The notes beneath the pieces are model-generated. The model was not told where the DNA came from. It saw nothing but the letters and a program-made list of their open reading frames with translations, and searched no databases. The position numbers and the translations under genes were made by a program. DNA of 28,073 nt, taken from the IMG/VR virus record IMGVR_UViG_3300046009_000407, positions 1 through 28,073 of that record. One strand, given 5' to 3'. The stretch is from a virus. Positions 7,410 to 16,458 of the stretch are shown piece after piece. How positions within the stretch are numbered: position 1 is the stretch's first letter; every line of letters starts with the position of its first letter.

Positions 7410-10400
7410 ACAAGACAGAGCATCGTTTGGGGTATTCCCACAGCTTCGACGCAACCGCACAAGGCAAGACCCTGAAGCGGCTAAGAACATGCCACTAGAC
7501 TTCTTGCGTGGTCGTGTGGCTGGCACGCTTGGCATGGCTGGTGACATCGAAGGCTTAGCCCGCATGGTCATCCCTAATGTGAGCAATGAGCCTGTACTGC
7601 CTAACACTGAGTATTTCCAACAGCGTCTACCCCTGCGCAATGAAGCGCCAGCGTCGCGTGGTGCTGAGAACCTTGGTTCTTTGTTTGCATCGCCTGCTGT
7701 CCTGCGCACAGCCGCTAACGCGCCTAGCATTCTGCGCCGTGCCGCACAGGATTTTGCACTGGCAGGCTCACCAGTCAATGTGATCAAACCCAAGGGCGGT
7801 AACTGGTTTGACAAGAACCTGCTCAACTCAATACAAAATCTAAAAAAAGATGTGATGAGTGAGGAGCAACTTGCTGACTTTGCATCAAGGCAGAGTAAAC
7901 CCGTGGTTGACCAGTACATGCAACGCCACAATGCAGATGTTGCAATGAACAACTGGGTTGAAAACACATACAAAAACTATGTGAAGAACGAAATGGCTAC
8001 GCCTGAAGACAGGGTTCGCCAAATGTTTGACCGCCGCTCCCTTGATGTCAACAAATTGGAAGTTAAATACAACCAAGACATTGAGAAATTAGAGAAAAAG
8101 TTAGCAAAAGCGCAGGAATTACCTAAAACCGCTGAGAACGATCAGCGCATTGCTTACATTAAACGAGACATCGAAAACAAAATTGAGCAAAAAGACATCG
8201 ATATCAGCACTGCACGCCAGACAATTGGGCATGACAAGGAATTAGCCAACGAGTCTAACTATTTGGGCAGTGGAACTAGGTTGGCTCGTCAAATGGGTGG
8301 CTACCCTGAGCTTGGAATGGCTAAATCTGAGGTTGGTAAGGGGTGGGAAAATGTTGCTGACAACCTAATTGCAAAGAAAAGAGCTGGGACTATTGCCCCT
8401 AACCCTGAATACACAAAGCGCTATCCATGGTTTGATAAAGTCGACCCAGATACCATGATTTACAAGACTCAGGGTGACTTTAACAAGTACACAGGCATGG
8501 ATCATGTCATGGACATTCTGCGCCAAGACCTGCGTTCTGGTGCTTTAACGCCTGAAAAACTAAGCAAGATCACTGTTGATCAAGCTATTGAGCGTGCCGC
8601 TGACTTTGACCGTGCGGCGGCTAAAAAAATGCGTGAATCGGTTGTTAAAAACACCGAAGGCTTTCCCACTCTTAAAGAATATCCAGAAGGGTACAAGTGG
8701 GTTGAATTGACTACGCCAAAACTGCCTGATGTTTTACCAGAAGGTTGGTCTGCACCTGTGGCTAAAGGCAACGGAATTCAAACTGTATCGCCAAATGGCG
8801 ACATTGTTTTGGGTTTTGATATGCCAGACTTGATTAAGAACATTTACAGGCGACATCCAGAGACAGAAGGGAACCCTGCCAAGATGCTTGAGAAAGCCCT
8901 CAAGTACGAAGGCGACACAATGGGTCACTGTGTTGGTGGCTACTGTCCCGATGTTTTGGAAGGTAGGACTCGAATCTTTAGCTTGCGTGACAAGCGTGGT
9001 GAGCCTCATGTAACTGTGGAGGTTCAACCAAGACCAATTGACAGTTGGAAAAAATTAAAAGAAGTAGTTGGCCCAGAAAAGGGAGAGCAATTGTTTGGGG
9101 AGTTTAGCCAGTTGCCCGGCATCGATGCAGGTAACGCTATTGCAAAGTTTCAAGAATTTATTCAAAGCAAAGGCATCAAGTCTCCTGAAATTATCAACCA
9201 AATCAAAGGTAAGCAAAACCTACGGCCTATTGAAAAGTATGATCCGTACACGCAAGACTTTGTAAAAAGTGGAAACTTCTCTGATGTCAGAGACTTAGAG
9301 AATACTGGTTTGTTTAAAGCAGACCCACGGGAATTAGGGATGTTTATTCCTTCTGACCCGAGGCTTGCCAATATGCCGGGGCGCAGAACAGATGATCTTC
9401 TGAAAGCTCAGCAAGCGGGTTTATTTGGCGACCAAAAATACTTGACGCGCAATGAATGGGAAGACATTCTCCGCAAGCAAATTGAATCCGAGTCTGGCCC
9501 ACTTCCTCCATTAGAAGGCATGGCTCGTGGTGGCCCTGTGCACTTGAGCAAGGGAACCAAAGCCGCTGAGATCGTAGAAGCCACAGCCGAGGGCATCGCT
9601 AACCTGTTTGCTAAGTATTCAGGCAAAGCTCCCAAAGAAGCTAAGGAAGCCATGCCATTAGTGCTTCCAAGAGCCGCGCCAAAGACCTCGCAAGAGATCA
9701 ACGAAATTGCTGAGCGAGTAGCACGCCAGATGATTGGTGAGCATGTCACGCCACAGGGCAAGACAGTTAACTTAGCAGGACGCTCCAAGAAAGAAGCTGA
9801 GCGCGTCAAGCAACTCCAGTTTCAGCTTACGCCTACGGGCACGGTGGCGCAGGCAAAGGTGAACAACCCGCAGATTGGGGATGTGAATGTTGCGTTCCCG
9901 GGCGACCAGACCATCTCCGACACCATCCTCGACACCCTCCAAGGCGAGACTATCAACTCCCTCCAGCAAGGCGGTGCTAAGTACGGACTAGGTCAACGCC
10001 ACCTAATTGACCCTGAGTTTTGGAAGTCCAACATCGGCCCAGCCCAAGGCATCCAAGGTCGCATCGATGACCTCTACGCCAAGTACATGCCTGAGCGCAT
10101 GGTAGGTGAGCACTTAGCGATGGGGCCAATGTCTAACAACTTTGCCATGCACTTTGCGGACGCTAACCTCAAGGCGTTGGACTGGTCGAAGCTCAAGCCA
10201 AAGGATGTTGCGATTTTTGACAGCCACATTGCGGATGGCTATGTGATCAAGAAGAAAAACAAGACGACAGGTGAAGTCACAACTAAGCATGTGAAGTTCC
10301 CAGACTGGCCCGGCCTCGCCTCGCCTGACCTCGCCTTTGAAGCCATGCAAAAGAACCCAGAAATGCGCAAGTGGTTCAACAACCGCATGAAGACCCCTGA

Positions 10401-11643
10401 CCTCACTCAACCCCTTGGCTTACCCAATGGGCGTGACATCGAGTACGCGATCTCAGAGCCTGCTATCCGCAACCTCGAGATCAACATGACTGGTCTAAAC
10501 ACAGGCATCCTCAAGCCTAACGCGCCTGTCGAGCCTCTAGGTAATATCCACAACACCTACACCCATCGAATTTTGGGCGAGGCGATTGGCCCTCGTGAGG
10601 TGCTGTCACCCTTTACCATGTCATACCCTGACGCAACTGCGCATGTCTTGAGGACTCAAAGCCCTTCTGACTTTACAGGCACAATCCAGAAGGTGTTCCC
10701 ACACCAAGTAGTTGACCAACAGTACCTTGACGAGATGGGCAAGTACCAAGATCGAGTCAAGCAAATCGTTGGCTACCAAAAAGGTGGAGCGGTTAAGAAA
10801 TTCCAAGCTGGTGGCAAAGCCAAAGTAGTTAAATCATTAGCTGACCTGTTTGAGTCTTATTACCCAAAAGGCGCTAAAACAACTGTCATCGAGACTATCG
10901 AAGCGCCAGCCGTTGTAATCCCTAAAGGTATTAATAGAGTCAAAGAGGCTGTCCGTGCAACCAAAGGCGACTTTGGCGCAAGGCGTGTAGAGCGTGCGGC
11001 TGACGAGATTGCTAACCTTGAGAAGATGTTTACGGATGAGGCGCTTCGCGAAGCATTTTCTGGTGACAACGCCAAAGCTGTGATGACTATGAACCCAGCG
11101 GACTTTGAAAAATACGCCGCTCGATTGCATTACAAGAGCAGTGTTGGCCCAAATGCGGCAAAGTTAGCTAGTCAAGGTGACCTATCAAAGCACACAATGT
11201 CCACAGAAGATTACCTCAAGTACCTTCGCACATTGCCTGAAGGCTTTACTGATGTGCCCTTTTTGCAAATCAGTAAGCAAGAGACTGGCTTGCCTTTAAT
11301 GCCATACATCACAGGTCACGAAGGTCGCCATCGTAGCCGCGCCTTAGCTGGCGCTGGTGAACAAAAGAGTCTCGTGCGGTTAATGCCAAACTATGAACTG
11401 CGTGAGCCATTGCCTAGACGCTCACAAGAGGAATACATTGAGGCGCTTAAAGAAGAGATGGCTATGACTGGCAATAAAGTCAAGCCAGAGAAATACTTTG
11501 ACGACTCTTTGCCTAAAAACCTGTTGATTGAGCGCCCACCGATAGACTTGCCTGACTTCTATGCCAAAGGTGGTGCTGTCGAGTACAATCCAAAGGAAAT
11601 CGACACAATAGCGGCATCGCTATATGAGGAACTGTATGGCTGA
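7402..11643 (+). CDS. Giant polyvalent-type protein, PcfJ-like domain (copy B)
   Basis: At 1413 residues this is the largest gene here. Residues 1 to about 700 match copy A in order: RASFGVFPQLRRNRT, VNVIKPKGGNW (126-135), a helical middle, GHCVGGYCPDVLEG (508-521) with intact H509-C510-V511, REPHVTVEV-type strand, YTQDFVKSGN and DLENTGL. Then come two extra modules bounded by RGGP (709-712), KGGA (1127-1130) and KGGA (1389-1392). The middle module (about 715-1120) I do not recognise. The last (about 1135-1385) holds GHEGRHRSRALAG (1305-1317), like loops of ParB-type or polyvalent-protein domains. Such multidomain proteins are commonly injected with phage DNA. AAGGAG at 7386 serves its ATG. 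Confidence 0.68.
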   Translation: MAEQDRASFGVFPQLRRNRTRQDPEAAKNMPLDFLRGRVAGTLGMAGDIEGLARMVIPNVSNEPVLPNTEYFQQRLPLRNEAPASRGAENLGSLFASPAVLRTAANAPSILRRAAQDFALAGSPVNVIKPKGGNWFDKNLLNSIQNLKKDVMSEEQLADFASRQSKPVVDQYMQRHNADVAMNNWVENTYKNYVKNEMATPEDRVRQMFDRRSLDVNKLEVKYNQDIEKLEKKLAKAQELPKTAENDQRIAYIKRDIENKIEQKDIDISTARQTIGHDKELANESNYLGSGTRLARQMGGYPELGMAKSEVGKGWENVADNLIAKKRAGTIAPNPEYTKRYPWFDKVDPDTMIYKTQGDFNKYTGMDHVMDILRQDLRSGALTPEKLSKITVDQAIERAADFDRAAAKKMRESVVKNTEGFPTLKEYPEGYKWVELTTPKLPDVLPEGWSAPVAKGNGIQTVSPNGDIVLGFDMPDLIKNIYRRHPETEGNPAKMLEKALKYEGDTMGHCVGGYCPDVLEGRTRIFSLRDKRGEPHVTVEVQPRPIDSWKKLKEVVGPEKGEQLFGEFSQLPGIDAGNAIAKFQEFIQSKGIKSPEIINQIKGKQNLRPIEKYDPYTQDFVKSGNFSDVRDLENTGLFKADPRELGMFIPSDPRLANMPGRRTDDLLKAQQAGLFGDQKYLTRNEWEDILRKQIESESGPLPPLEGMARGGPVHLSKGTKAAEIVEATAEGIANLFAKYSGKAPKEAKEAMPLVLPRAAPKTSQEINEIAERVARQMIGEHVTPQGKTVNLAGRSKKEAERVKQLQFQLTPTGTVAQAKVNNPQIGDVNVAFPGDQTISDTILDTLQGETINSLQQGGAKYGLGQRHLIDPEFWKSNIGPAQGIQGRIDDLYAKYMPERMVGEHLAMGPMSNNFAMHFADANLKALDWSKLKPKDVAIFDSHIADGYVIKKKNKTTGEVTTKHVKFPDWPGLASPDLAFEAMQKNPEMRKWFNNRMKTPDLTQPLGLPNGRDIEYAISEPAIRNLEINMTGLNTGILKPNAPVEPLGNIHNTYTHRILGEAIGPREVLSPFTMSYPDATAHVLRTQSPSDFTGTIQKVFPHQVVDQQYLDEMGKYQDRVKQIVGYQKGGAVKKFQAGGKAKVVKSLADLFESYYPKGAKTTVIETIEAPAVVIPKGINRVKEAVRATKGDFGARRVERAADEIANLEKMFTDEALREAFSGDNAKAVMTMNPADFEKYAARLHYKSSVGPNAAKLASQGDLSKHTMSTEDYLKYLRTLPEGFTDVPFLQISKQETGLPLMPYITGHEGRHRSRALAGAGEQKSLVRLMPNYELREPLPRRSQEEYIEALKEEMAMTGNKVKPEKYFDDSLPKNLLIERPPIDLPDFYAKGGAVEYNPKEIDTIAASLYEELYG

Positions 11644-14116
11644 ACAAAACAAAGACCTAACGATCCCTGAAGATAAAGGCGAAACTGTCGAAGTCGATGA
11701 GGACTTTTCAGAGGTAGAAGATACCGAAGATGGTGGTGCGATCATTCGTGAGAAAGAGAACGACGAAGACGCACAAAAGAACCAAGCCCACTTTGCGAAC
11801 ATTGTCGACGATGTAGACCAGTCTATGCTCGTCGAGGCGACTACGGACTTGCTCGAGAAGATCGACAAGGACAAGGAAGCACGAGAGAAGCGGGACAAGC
11901 AGTACGAAGAGGGACTACGCAGGACAGGTCTGGGCGATGATGCCCCCGGGGGTGCTCAGTTCACAGGCGCTAACAAAGTCGTCCACCCCATGCTCATCGA
12001 AGCCTGCGTGGACTTCTCCGCTCGAGTCATGAAGGAGATTTTCCCTCCAAGTGGCCCAGTCAAGAGCAAGATTCAAGGCGAGAAGAACAAAGAGAAGGTC
12101 GACAAGGCAGAGCGCAAAGCCGCCTTCATGAACTGGCAGACCACTGAGCAAATGACTGAGTTCCGTGGCGAACTCGAGCAACTCAGCACCCAGCTCCCAT
12201 TAGGTGGTGGTCAGTACCTCAAGATGATGTGGAACCCACAGCACCGCAGACCAGCGGCTGAGTTCATCCCCATCGACGATGTTTACCTGCCATTTGCCGC
12301 GACTAACTTCTACAGCGCAGAGCGCAAGACCCATGTCCAGTATGTAACCAAGATGGAATACATGCGCAGGGTCAAGTCTGGCATGTACCGCGATGTCGAT
12401 GTTGGCGTGGCTGATGAGCCTGAGTACAGTAAGTCAACCCAAGCTAACGATAAGATCGAAGGTCGCAAGGAGTCCTCCTACAACGAGGATGGCCTGCGCA
12501 CAATCTTTGAGATTTACACCTACCTAGACTTTGGTGATGGCGATGAGCCTTACATCCTAAGCGTGGACAAGTCAAGTGGGCTGGCGCTGTCGCTGTACCG
12601 TAACTGGGAAGCAGACGACACTTACCGCAAAGAGCTAGACTGGATTGTGGAGTTTGGGTTCGTGCCATGGCGTGGTGCATACCCAATTGGCCTCACGCAC
12701 ATGATTGGTGGCTTGAGTGGGGCGGCTACGGGTGCTCTGAGGGCGCTGATGGATAGTGCGCATATACAGAACATTCCGACACTGCTCAAGCTCAAGGGTG
12801 GCCCCGGCGGTCAGACCATCAACCTCCAGCCCACCGAAGTCGTGGAGATGGAAGGCGGCGCACTCGTGGACGATGTCCGCAAGATCGCCATGCCAATGCC
12901 CTTCAACCCACCCTCCGCTGTGCTCTTCCAGTTGCTTGGCTTCTTGGTGGACGCAGGCAAGGGCGTTGTCCAGACCTCCTTTGAGAAGCTGAGCGACCAG
13001 AACCCTAACGCCCCTGTGGGCACAACCCTTGCCCTCATTGAGCAGGGTATGGTGGTGTTCTCATCTATTCACTCACGCCTACACTCATCGATGGCGCGTG
13101 TGTTTAAGATATTGCACCGCATCAATTCAGCCTACCTGACAGACGAAGATGTAGAGGCGCTCGAGGCTGGTTTGGACATTGAGCCTTCTGACTTTGATGG
13201 CCCGATGGATGTCATCCCTGTCAGCGATCCAGCAATCTTTAGTGAAGCACAACGATTCGCACAGATTCAGGCGATCATGCAGAGGGCGGCAGTGATGCCC
13301 CAGATGTATGACCAGCGCAATGTGGAGAAGATGTTCCTGCGCAATTTGAAGATTAGTGCGGATGAGGTGTTGCAGGCACAGCCCGGCTCTGAGGACATAG
13401 ACCCCGTCAGCGAGAATGTCGCCGCCACCATGGGTCGCCCAGTCTTTGTGATCCCCAAGCAAGACCACATGGCTCACCTCAAGACCCACCTTGCGTTCTT
13501 GAAGTCACCCCTGTTTGGTAGCAACCCAGTGATTGCACGGACATTCATGTACCCTATTGCCACGCACCTGCGTGACCACTTGCTGAACTACTACCTTGTA
13601 GAAGCTCACAACGCTGTGGACATGGCTCAACGCGAAGATTTGATTCAAGAAGATGCAGACGAGCAGGTCGCAGTGATCTTGCAAGTCCAGCAGTTTATTG
13701 AACAACAACTTGGTGCGTTTGGTCAGGAGTTGGCTCAGATTGACCAAGTGGCTCAGCAGTTCAAGCCACAGCCACCAATGCCACCAGACAAGTCAATGGA
13801 GATTGCGCAGATGAACGCGCAACTGCAAGGTCAGGCAATGCAACAGCGTGCTCAGATCGATCAGGCGAAACTGCAACTTGAACAGCAGAAACTTCAGATT
13901 GAAGCGCAGACAGATGCGCAGAAGAATCAGGAAGACATGCAGAAGGAGCAGATGCGCCAGATGTCAGAGAACGAACGCTTACTGGTGGAATTGCAAGCCA
14001 GAGAGCGCATGAACACTGCGGACAACGACACAGCGATGAGGCTTGCGGCAACGGAGCTGGCGACTGGGGAGAAGTTTGCGGTGAGTACGGGCACGGGGAT
14101 TAACCCCGGGCCGTAA
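11636..14116 (+). CDS. Portal protein
   Basis: The portal is the dodecameric ring through which DNA enters and leaves the head. I start at ATG 11636 (826 residues), 5 bases after GAGGA; the in-frame ATG at 11624 is less well placed. The N-terminal 60 residues are acidic. The body has the segments typical of large environmental portals: KVVHPMLIEACVDFSAR, PLGGGQYLKMMWN, and LFQLLGFLVDAGKGVVQ around residue 430 with GTTLALIEQGMVVFSSIH after it. The last 120 residues are a Gln-rich coiled coil (QLQGQAMQQRAQIDQAKLQ). Genomic position between internal proteins and scaffold/capsid agrees. Confidence 0.88.
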   Translation: MAEQNKDLTIPEDKGETVEVDEDFSEVEDTEDGGAIIREKENDEDAQKNQAHFANIVDDVDQSMLVEATTDLLEKIDKDKEAREKRDKQYEEGLRRTGLGDDAPGGAQFTGANKVVHPMLIEACVDFSARVMKEIFPPSGPVKSKIQGEKNKEKVDKAERKAAFMNWQTTEQMTEFRGELEQLSTQLPLGGGQYLKMMWNPQHRRPAAEFIPIDDVYLPFAATNFYSAERKTHVQYVTKMEYMRRVKSGMYRDVDVGVADEPEYSKSTQANDKIEGRKESSYNEDGLRTIFEIYTYLDFGDGDEPYILSVDKSSGLALSLYRNWEADDTYRKELDWIVEFGFVPWRGAYPIGLTHMIGGLSGAATGALRALMDSAHIQNIPTLLKLKGGPGGQTINLQPTEVVEMEGGALVDDVRKIAMPMPFNPPSAVLFQLLGFLVDAGKGVVQTSFEKLSDQNPNAPVGTTLALIEQGMVVFSSIHSRLHSSMARVFKILHRINSAYLTDEDVEALEAGLDIEPSDFDGPMDVIPVSDPAIFSEAQRFAQIQAIMQRAAVMPQMYDQRNVEKMFLRNLKISADEVLQAQPGSEDIDPVSENVAATMGRPVFVIPKQDHMAHLKTHLAFLKSPLFGSNPVIARTFMYPIATHLRDHLLNYYLVEAHNAVDMAQREDLIQEDADEQVAVILQVQQFIEQQLGAFGQELAQIDQVAQQFKPQPPMPPDKSMEIAQMNAQLQGQAMQQRAQIDQAKLQLEQQKLQIEAQTDAQKNQEDMQKEQMRQMSENERLLVELQARERMNTADNDTAMRLAATELATGEKFAVSTGTGINPGP

Positions 14117-14155
14117 TAATTGATACTTTTTTGTAACCCAACTTAGGAGACTCAC

Positions 14156-14293
14156 ATGTCCGATACCCCAAAAACTGGCACAGTTCCCATGACTGGCGCA
14201 TTCGTCAAACAACACCACCGCATGGCGGCTGGCGAGAAGCTCAACGGTCAAACCGTTCCTAGCGCACCCTCTACGCCCAAGACTCCAGCGTGA
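14156..14293 (+). CDS. Small hypothetical protein after portal
   Basis: A 45-residue frame (MSDTPKTGTVPMTGAFVKQH, Thr/Pro-rich end TPKTPA) follows a clear AGGAGA ribosome binding site at 14145-14150, 5 bases before the ATG. The stop TGA 14291-14293 overlaps the next GTG start. It is basic and low complexity and looks unstructured. It could be a packaged peptide or an assembly linker. Nothing in it points to a function. Confidence 0.6.
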   Translation: MSDTPKTGTVPMTGAFVKQHHRMAAGEKLNGQTVPSAPSTPKTPA

Positions 14294-14487
14294 ATTTTCC
14301 TGAGCAACTGCTCAACCGCCTCAAGTCCGACCAGCAGAAGTTTGCGCTGGATGCTTTGAAGCGCCCCCAAGAACGCAATACCTTCGAGTACGGGTATCGT
14401 GTCGGAGTCGTAGCAGGCTACGAAGCCGCCGTAAATGTACTGTTATCACTACTTGACGAGGAGAAAAATAGTGACAATGACTTATGA
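14290..14487 (+). CDS. Small hypothetical protein, GTG start
   Basis: This 65-residue protein starts at GTG 14290, overlapping the previous stop (GTGA), and has no separate ribosome binding site, so coupled translation is likely. The sequence is NFPEQLLNRLKSDQQKF at the N-terminus, then FEYGYRVGVVAGYEAAVNVL, a helical segment with a G-x3-G pattern, and an acidic end. Similar small proteins with a YGYR-G...GYE..l segment sit between portal and head genes in other phages. It overlaps the co-chaperonin gene by 17 bases. Confidence 0.65.
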   Translation: MNFPEQLLNRLKSDQQKFALDALKRPQERNTFEYGYRVGVVAGYEAAVNVLLSLLDEEKNSDNDL

Positions 14488-14878
14488 GAACGCACTGGCA
14501 GAGGCTTTTCCAGCAGTAGAAGCTGGCATTCAGCCTTTTGGAAGCCGTGTTCTGATCCAAATCCGTACCCCTATGCAAAAGTCAGCAGGTGGCATCATCA
14601 TCGACACAGGTTCTCGTGACACTGAAAAGTGGAACACACAGGTTGGAAAGGTCATCGCAATTGGCCCCCTCGCCTTCAAGAACCGAGACACGATGGCGAG
14701 TTGGCCTGAAGGTGCATGGTGCAATGACGGAGATTTTGTTCGTGTCGCAAAATATGGCGGTGACCGCTGGGAAGTAGAACTACCCACTGGTGAAAAAGCC
14801 TTATTTGTTATTTTTAATGATTTGGACATTATTGGTCGCGTTCAAGGCGATCCACTAGCTGTTCGAGCATTCATCTGA
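14471..14878 (+). CDS. Phage GroES-type co-chaperonin (Cpn10)
   Basis: This 135-residue protein has the GroES fold markers: PFGSRVLIQI (22-31), KSAGGIII (37-44), a QVGKVIAIGPLAF strand, GDFVRVAKYGGDRWEV, then LFVIFNDLDIIGRV at the C-terminus. Phage co-chaperonins such as T4 gp31 replace host GroES on GroEL to fold the phage's own capsid protein. Placement just before scaffold and capsid genes fits. GTG 14471 has GAGGAG 7 bases upstream; ATG 14477 would be too far from it. The long insertion between the 60s and 90s (FKNRDTMASWPEG) is unlike bacterial GroES and may enlarge the cap or its mobile part. Confidence 0.85.
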   Translation: MTMTYENALAEAFPAVEAGIQPFGSRVLIQIRTPMQKSAGGIIIDTGSRDTEKWNTQVGKVIAIGPLAFKNRDTMASWPEGAWCNDGDFVRVAKYGGDRWEVELPTGEKALFVIFNDLDIIGRVQGDPLAVRAFI

Positions 14879-14891
14879 AAGGAGATGATCC

Positions 14892-15839
14892 ATGGCTGAA
14901 GTAATGAAAGAAACAGACGAGCGTCCTGAAAACGATACAGAAGAGATAGTTATCGTCGAAGAGAAACCACAAGAACAAGAAAATGAAGATGATGACAGTG
15001 GCGACGACAGAGTTGCCAAACAAGAAGATGACGATGGCAATGACCCAGAACGAGAAGCTATTCGAGAGCGTAGACGACTCGAGAAACTCGAGCGCAAAGA
15101 CCGCCGAGACAAAGCCATTACCCGCGACAAAGTGGAATTGGACTTCCTCCGTAAACGCAATGATGAACTTGAGCGCCGCATGTCTGCTCAAGAACAACGA
15201 GCCTTCCAAAGCGACTTAGGTCAAATTGATGCTCAGATTGCTAGAGCGGCTAATGAAGCTCAGATGGCTGACCGAGTTATTGCTAAAGCAGTAGAGGTTG
15301 GTAACGGTGAAGATGTAGCTAAGGCTATGCGTTACCGCGACGAAGCTATTGCCAAGGTTAACCAACTAAACTACCAGAAACAACAAGCTACACAGCGCCC
15401 GCCACAGGCTCAACAGCCTATGGACGACAGAGCGATGATGCATGCCAAAGAGTTCTTGGAAGAGAACAAGTGGTACGACCCCCAAGGTGGTGACGAGAAA
15501 TCAGCTATTGTTTTAGCAATTGACCAAGCCATGAACAAGGAAGGTCACGATCCTAGAAGTGAAGACTACTGGGATGAGTTACGGGCACGAGTTGCACGCC
15601 GCTTGCCAGAGCAGTTTGGCAAAGCACCAAAGGCAGACCGCGAAGAGCGTGTTGCCCGTGGTGGCCCTACTGTTGGGTCAGGTCGTGAATACGCGCCATC
15701 ATCTACCCGTAAAACAGAAGTTTATGTCAGCCCAGATCGCAAGCAAGCGTTGATTGATGCAGGCGTTTGGGATGATCCAGTGTTGCGCACAAAGTATGTG
15801 AAGCGATACCAAGAGTATGATCGATTAAACAAATCTTGA
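14892..15839 (+). CDS. Scaffolding protein (probable)
   Basis: This 315-residue, highly charged protein follows a very strong ribosome binding site (AAGGAGATGATCC). Residues 1-60 are acidic. A long coiled coil follows (EREAIRERRRLEKLERKD to about 180, with a Q-rich PPQAQQP hinge), and a compact C-terminal part has KFEV-type ends (YVSPDRKQALIDAGVWDDP). A charged helical protein of this size directly ahead of the capsid genes is the usual form of a scaffold, which guides shell assembly and then leaves. Its C-terminal VARGGPTVG carries the same R-G-G-P string found in the large internal proteins. A minor head protein is the alternative. Confidence 0.78.
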   Translation: MAEVMKETDERPENDTEEIVIVEEKPQEQENEDDDSGDDRVAKQEDDDGNDPEREAIRERRRLEKLERKDRRDKAITRDKVELDFLRKRNDELERRMSAQEQRAFQSDLGQIDAQIARAANEAQMADRVIAKAVEVGNGEDVAKAMRYRDEAIAKVNQLNYQKQQATQRPPQAQQPMDDRAMMHAKEFLEENKWYDPQGGDEKSAIVLAIDQAMNKEGHDPRSEDYWDELRARVARRLPEQFGKAPKADREERVARGGPTVGSGREYAPSSTRKTEVYVSPDRKQALIDAGVWDDPVLRTKYVKRYQEYDRLNKS

Positions 15840-15844
15840 TTTAT

Positions 15845-15872
15845 TTGCAAATTAACAAATAAGTCGTATAAT
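15845..15872 (+). promoter_or_regulatory. Sigma70-like late promoter before capsid genes
   Basis: TTGCAA (15845-15850) and TATAAT (15867-15872) are separated by 16 bases in the only AT-rich gap between scaffold and the next gene. The -10 is a perfect consensus and is followed by TTTCTCAAT. The same TATAATTTTC...TCAAT string occurs at the other promoter candidate at 19726, which makes chance less likely. Transcripts would start near 15880 and serve the head genes from 15900. Confidence 0.65.
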
Positions 15873-15899
15873 TTTCTCAATCGCTGAAAGGAGCGAGTA

Positions 15900-16430
15900 A
15901 TGACCGACGAACGAATGAAGAAATCCGCTGGAGAGAATCGCGTGGGGCGTGCGATGACAGATCGCGCCGTAACGGAAAATCGCGAGGTGACCGAGAATGA
16001 GCGGATTGAGATGTTCCGTCAGCAGTTTTTTCAGTCTTCACTGCCTGATCTGCCAAGAATCCCCGGCTGGCACTGTTGCTGGCTGACCACGACTAACCCT
16101 CGTGACTCTATACAAATGCGCATCCGTCTTGGATATGAGCCGCTGAAGCCCGAGGATATCCCGGGCTGGGAATACGCGACCCTCAAGACTGGCGATTGGT
16201 CTGGATTCATCGGGGTGAACGAGATGCTTGCTTTTAAGCTCCCCATGTCTCTTTATGAGGCGTACATGAAGGAAGCGCACCACGATGCGCCACTGCGTGA
16301 GGAAGAGAAATTGACCGACACCGCAGAATTCCTCGAGCAACAAGCCCGTGCATCTAAGTCGAAGCTGTCTGTGGGAGATGGCAATCTGGAAATAGGACAA
16401 CAGCGGGAAGCTCTTTTTGATCTTTCCTGA
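15900..16430 (+). CDS. Conserved head-region protein of unknown function
   Basis: This 176-residue protein follows AAAGGAG at 15887-15893. After a basic N-terminus it has PRIPGWHCCWLTTTNPRDS (about 52-70), RIRLGYEPLKPEDIPGW (about 75-91), then GVNEMLAFKLPMSLYEAYM and a Glu-rich tail. The pattern of PGxH-WL-T-N, RxRLGYEPV and NEM-L-KLP is one I recognise as a very common gene beside capsid genes in environmental phages, with no known function. Likely a minor head or assembly protein. It is the first gene of the unit driven by the promoter at 15867. Confidence 0.72.
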   Translation: MTDERMKKSAGENRVGRAMTDRAVTENREVTENERIEMFRQQFFQSSLPDLPRIPGWHCCWLTTTNPRDSIQMRIRLGYEPLKPEDIPGWEYATLKTGDWSGFIGVNEMLAFKLPMSLYEAYMKEAHHDAPLREEEKLTDTAEFLEQQARASKSKLSVGDGNLEIGQQREALFDLS

Positions 16431-16458
16431 CGAAACCTTTTAATCCATTAGGAGCAAT

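Noticed and set aside
7275-7973. Long open frame on the minus strand (232 codons)
   Set aside because: It mirrors the strongly conserved start of copy B on the + strand. It has no family features and no ribosome binding site, and no other minus-strand gene is credible.
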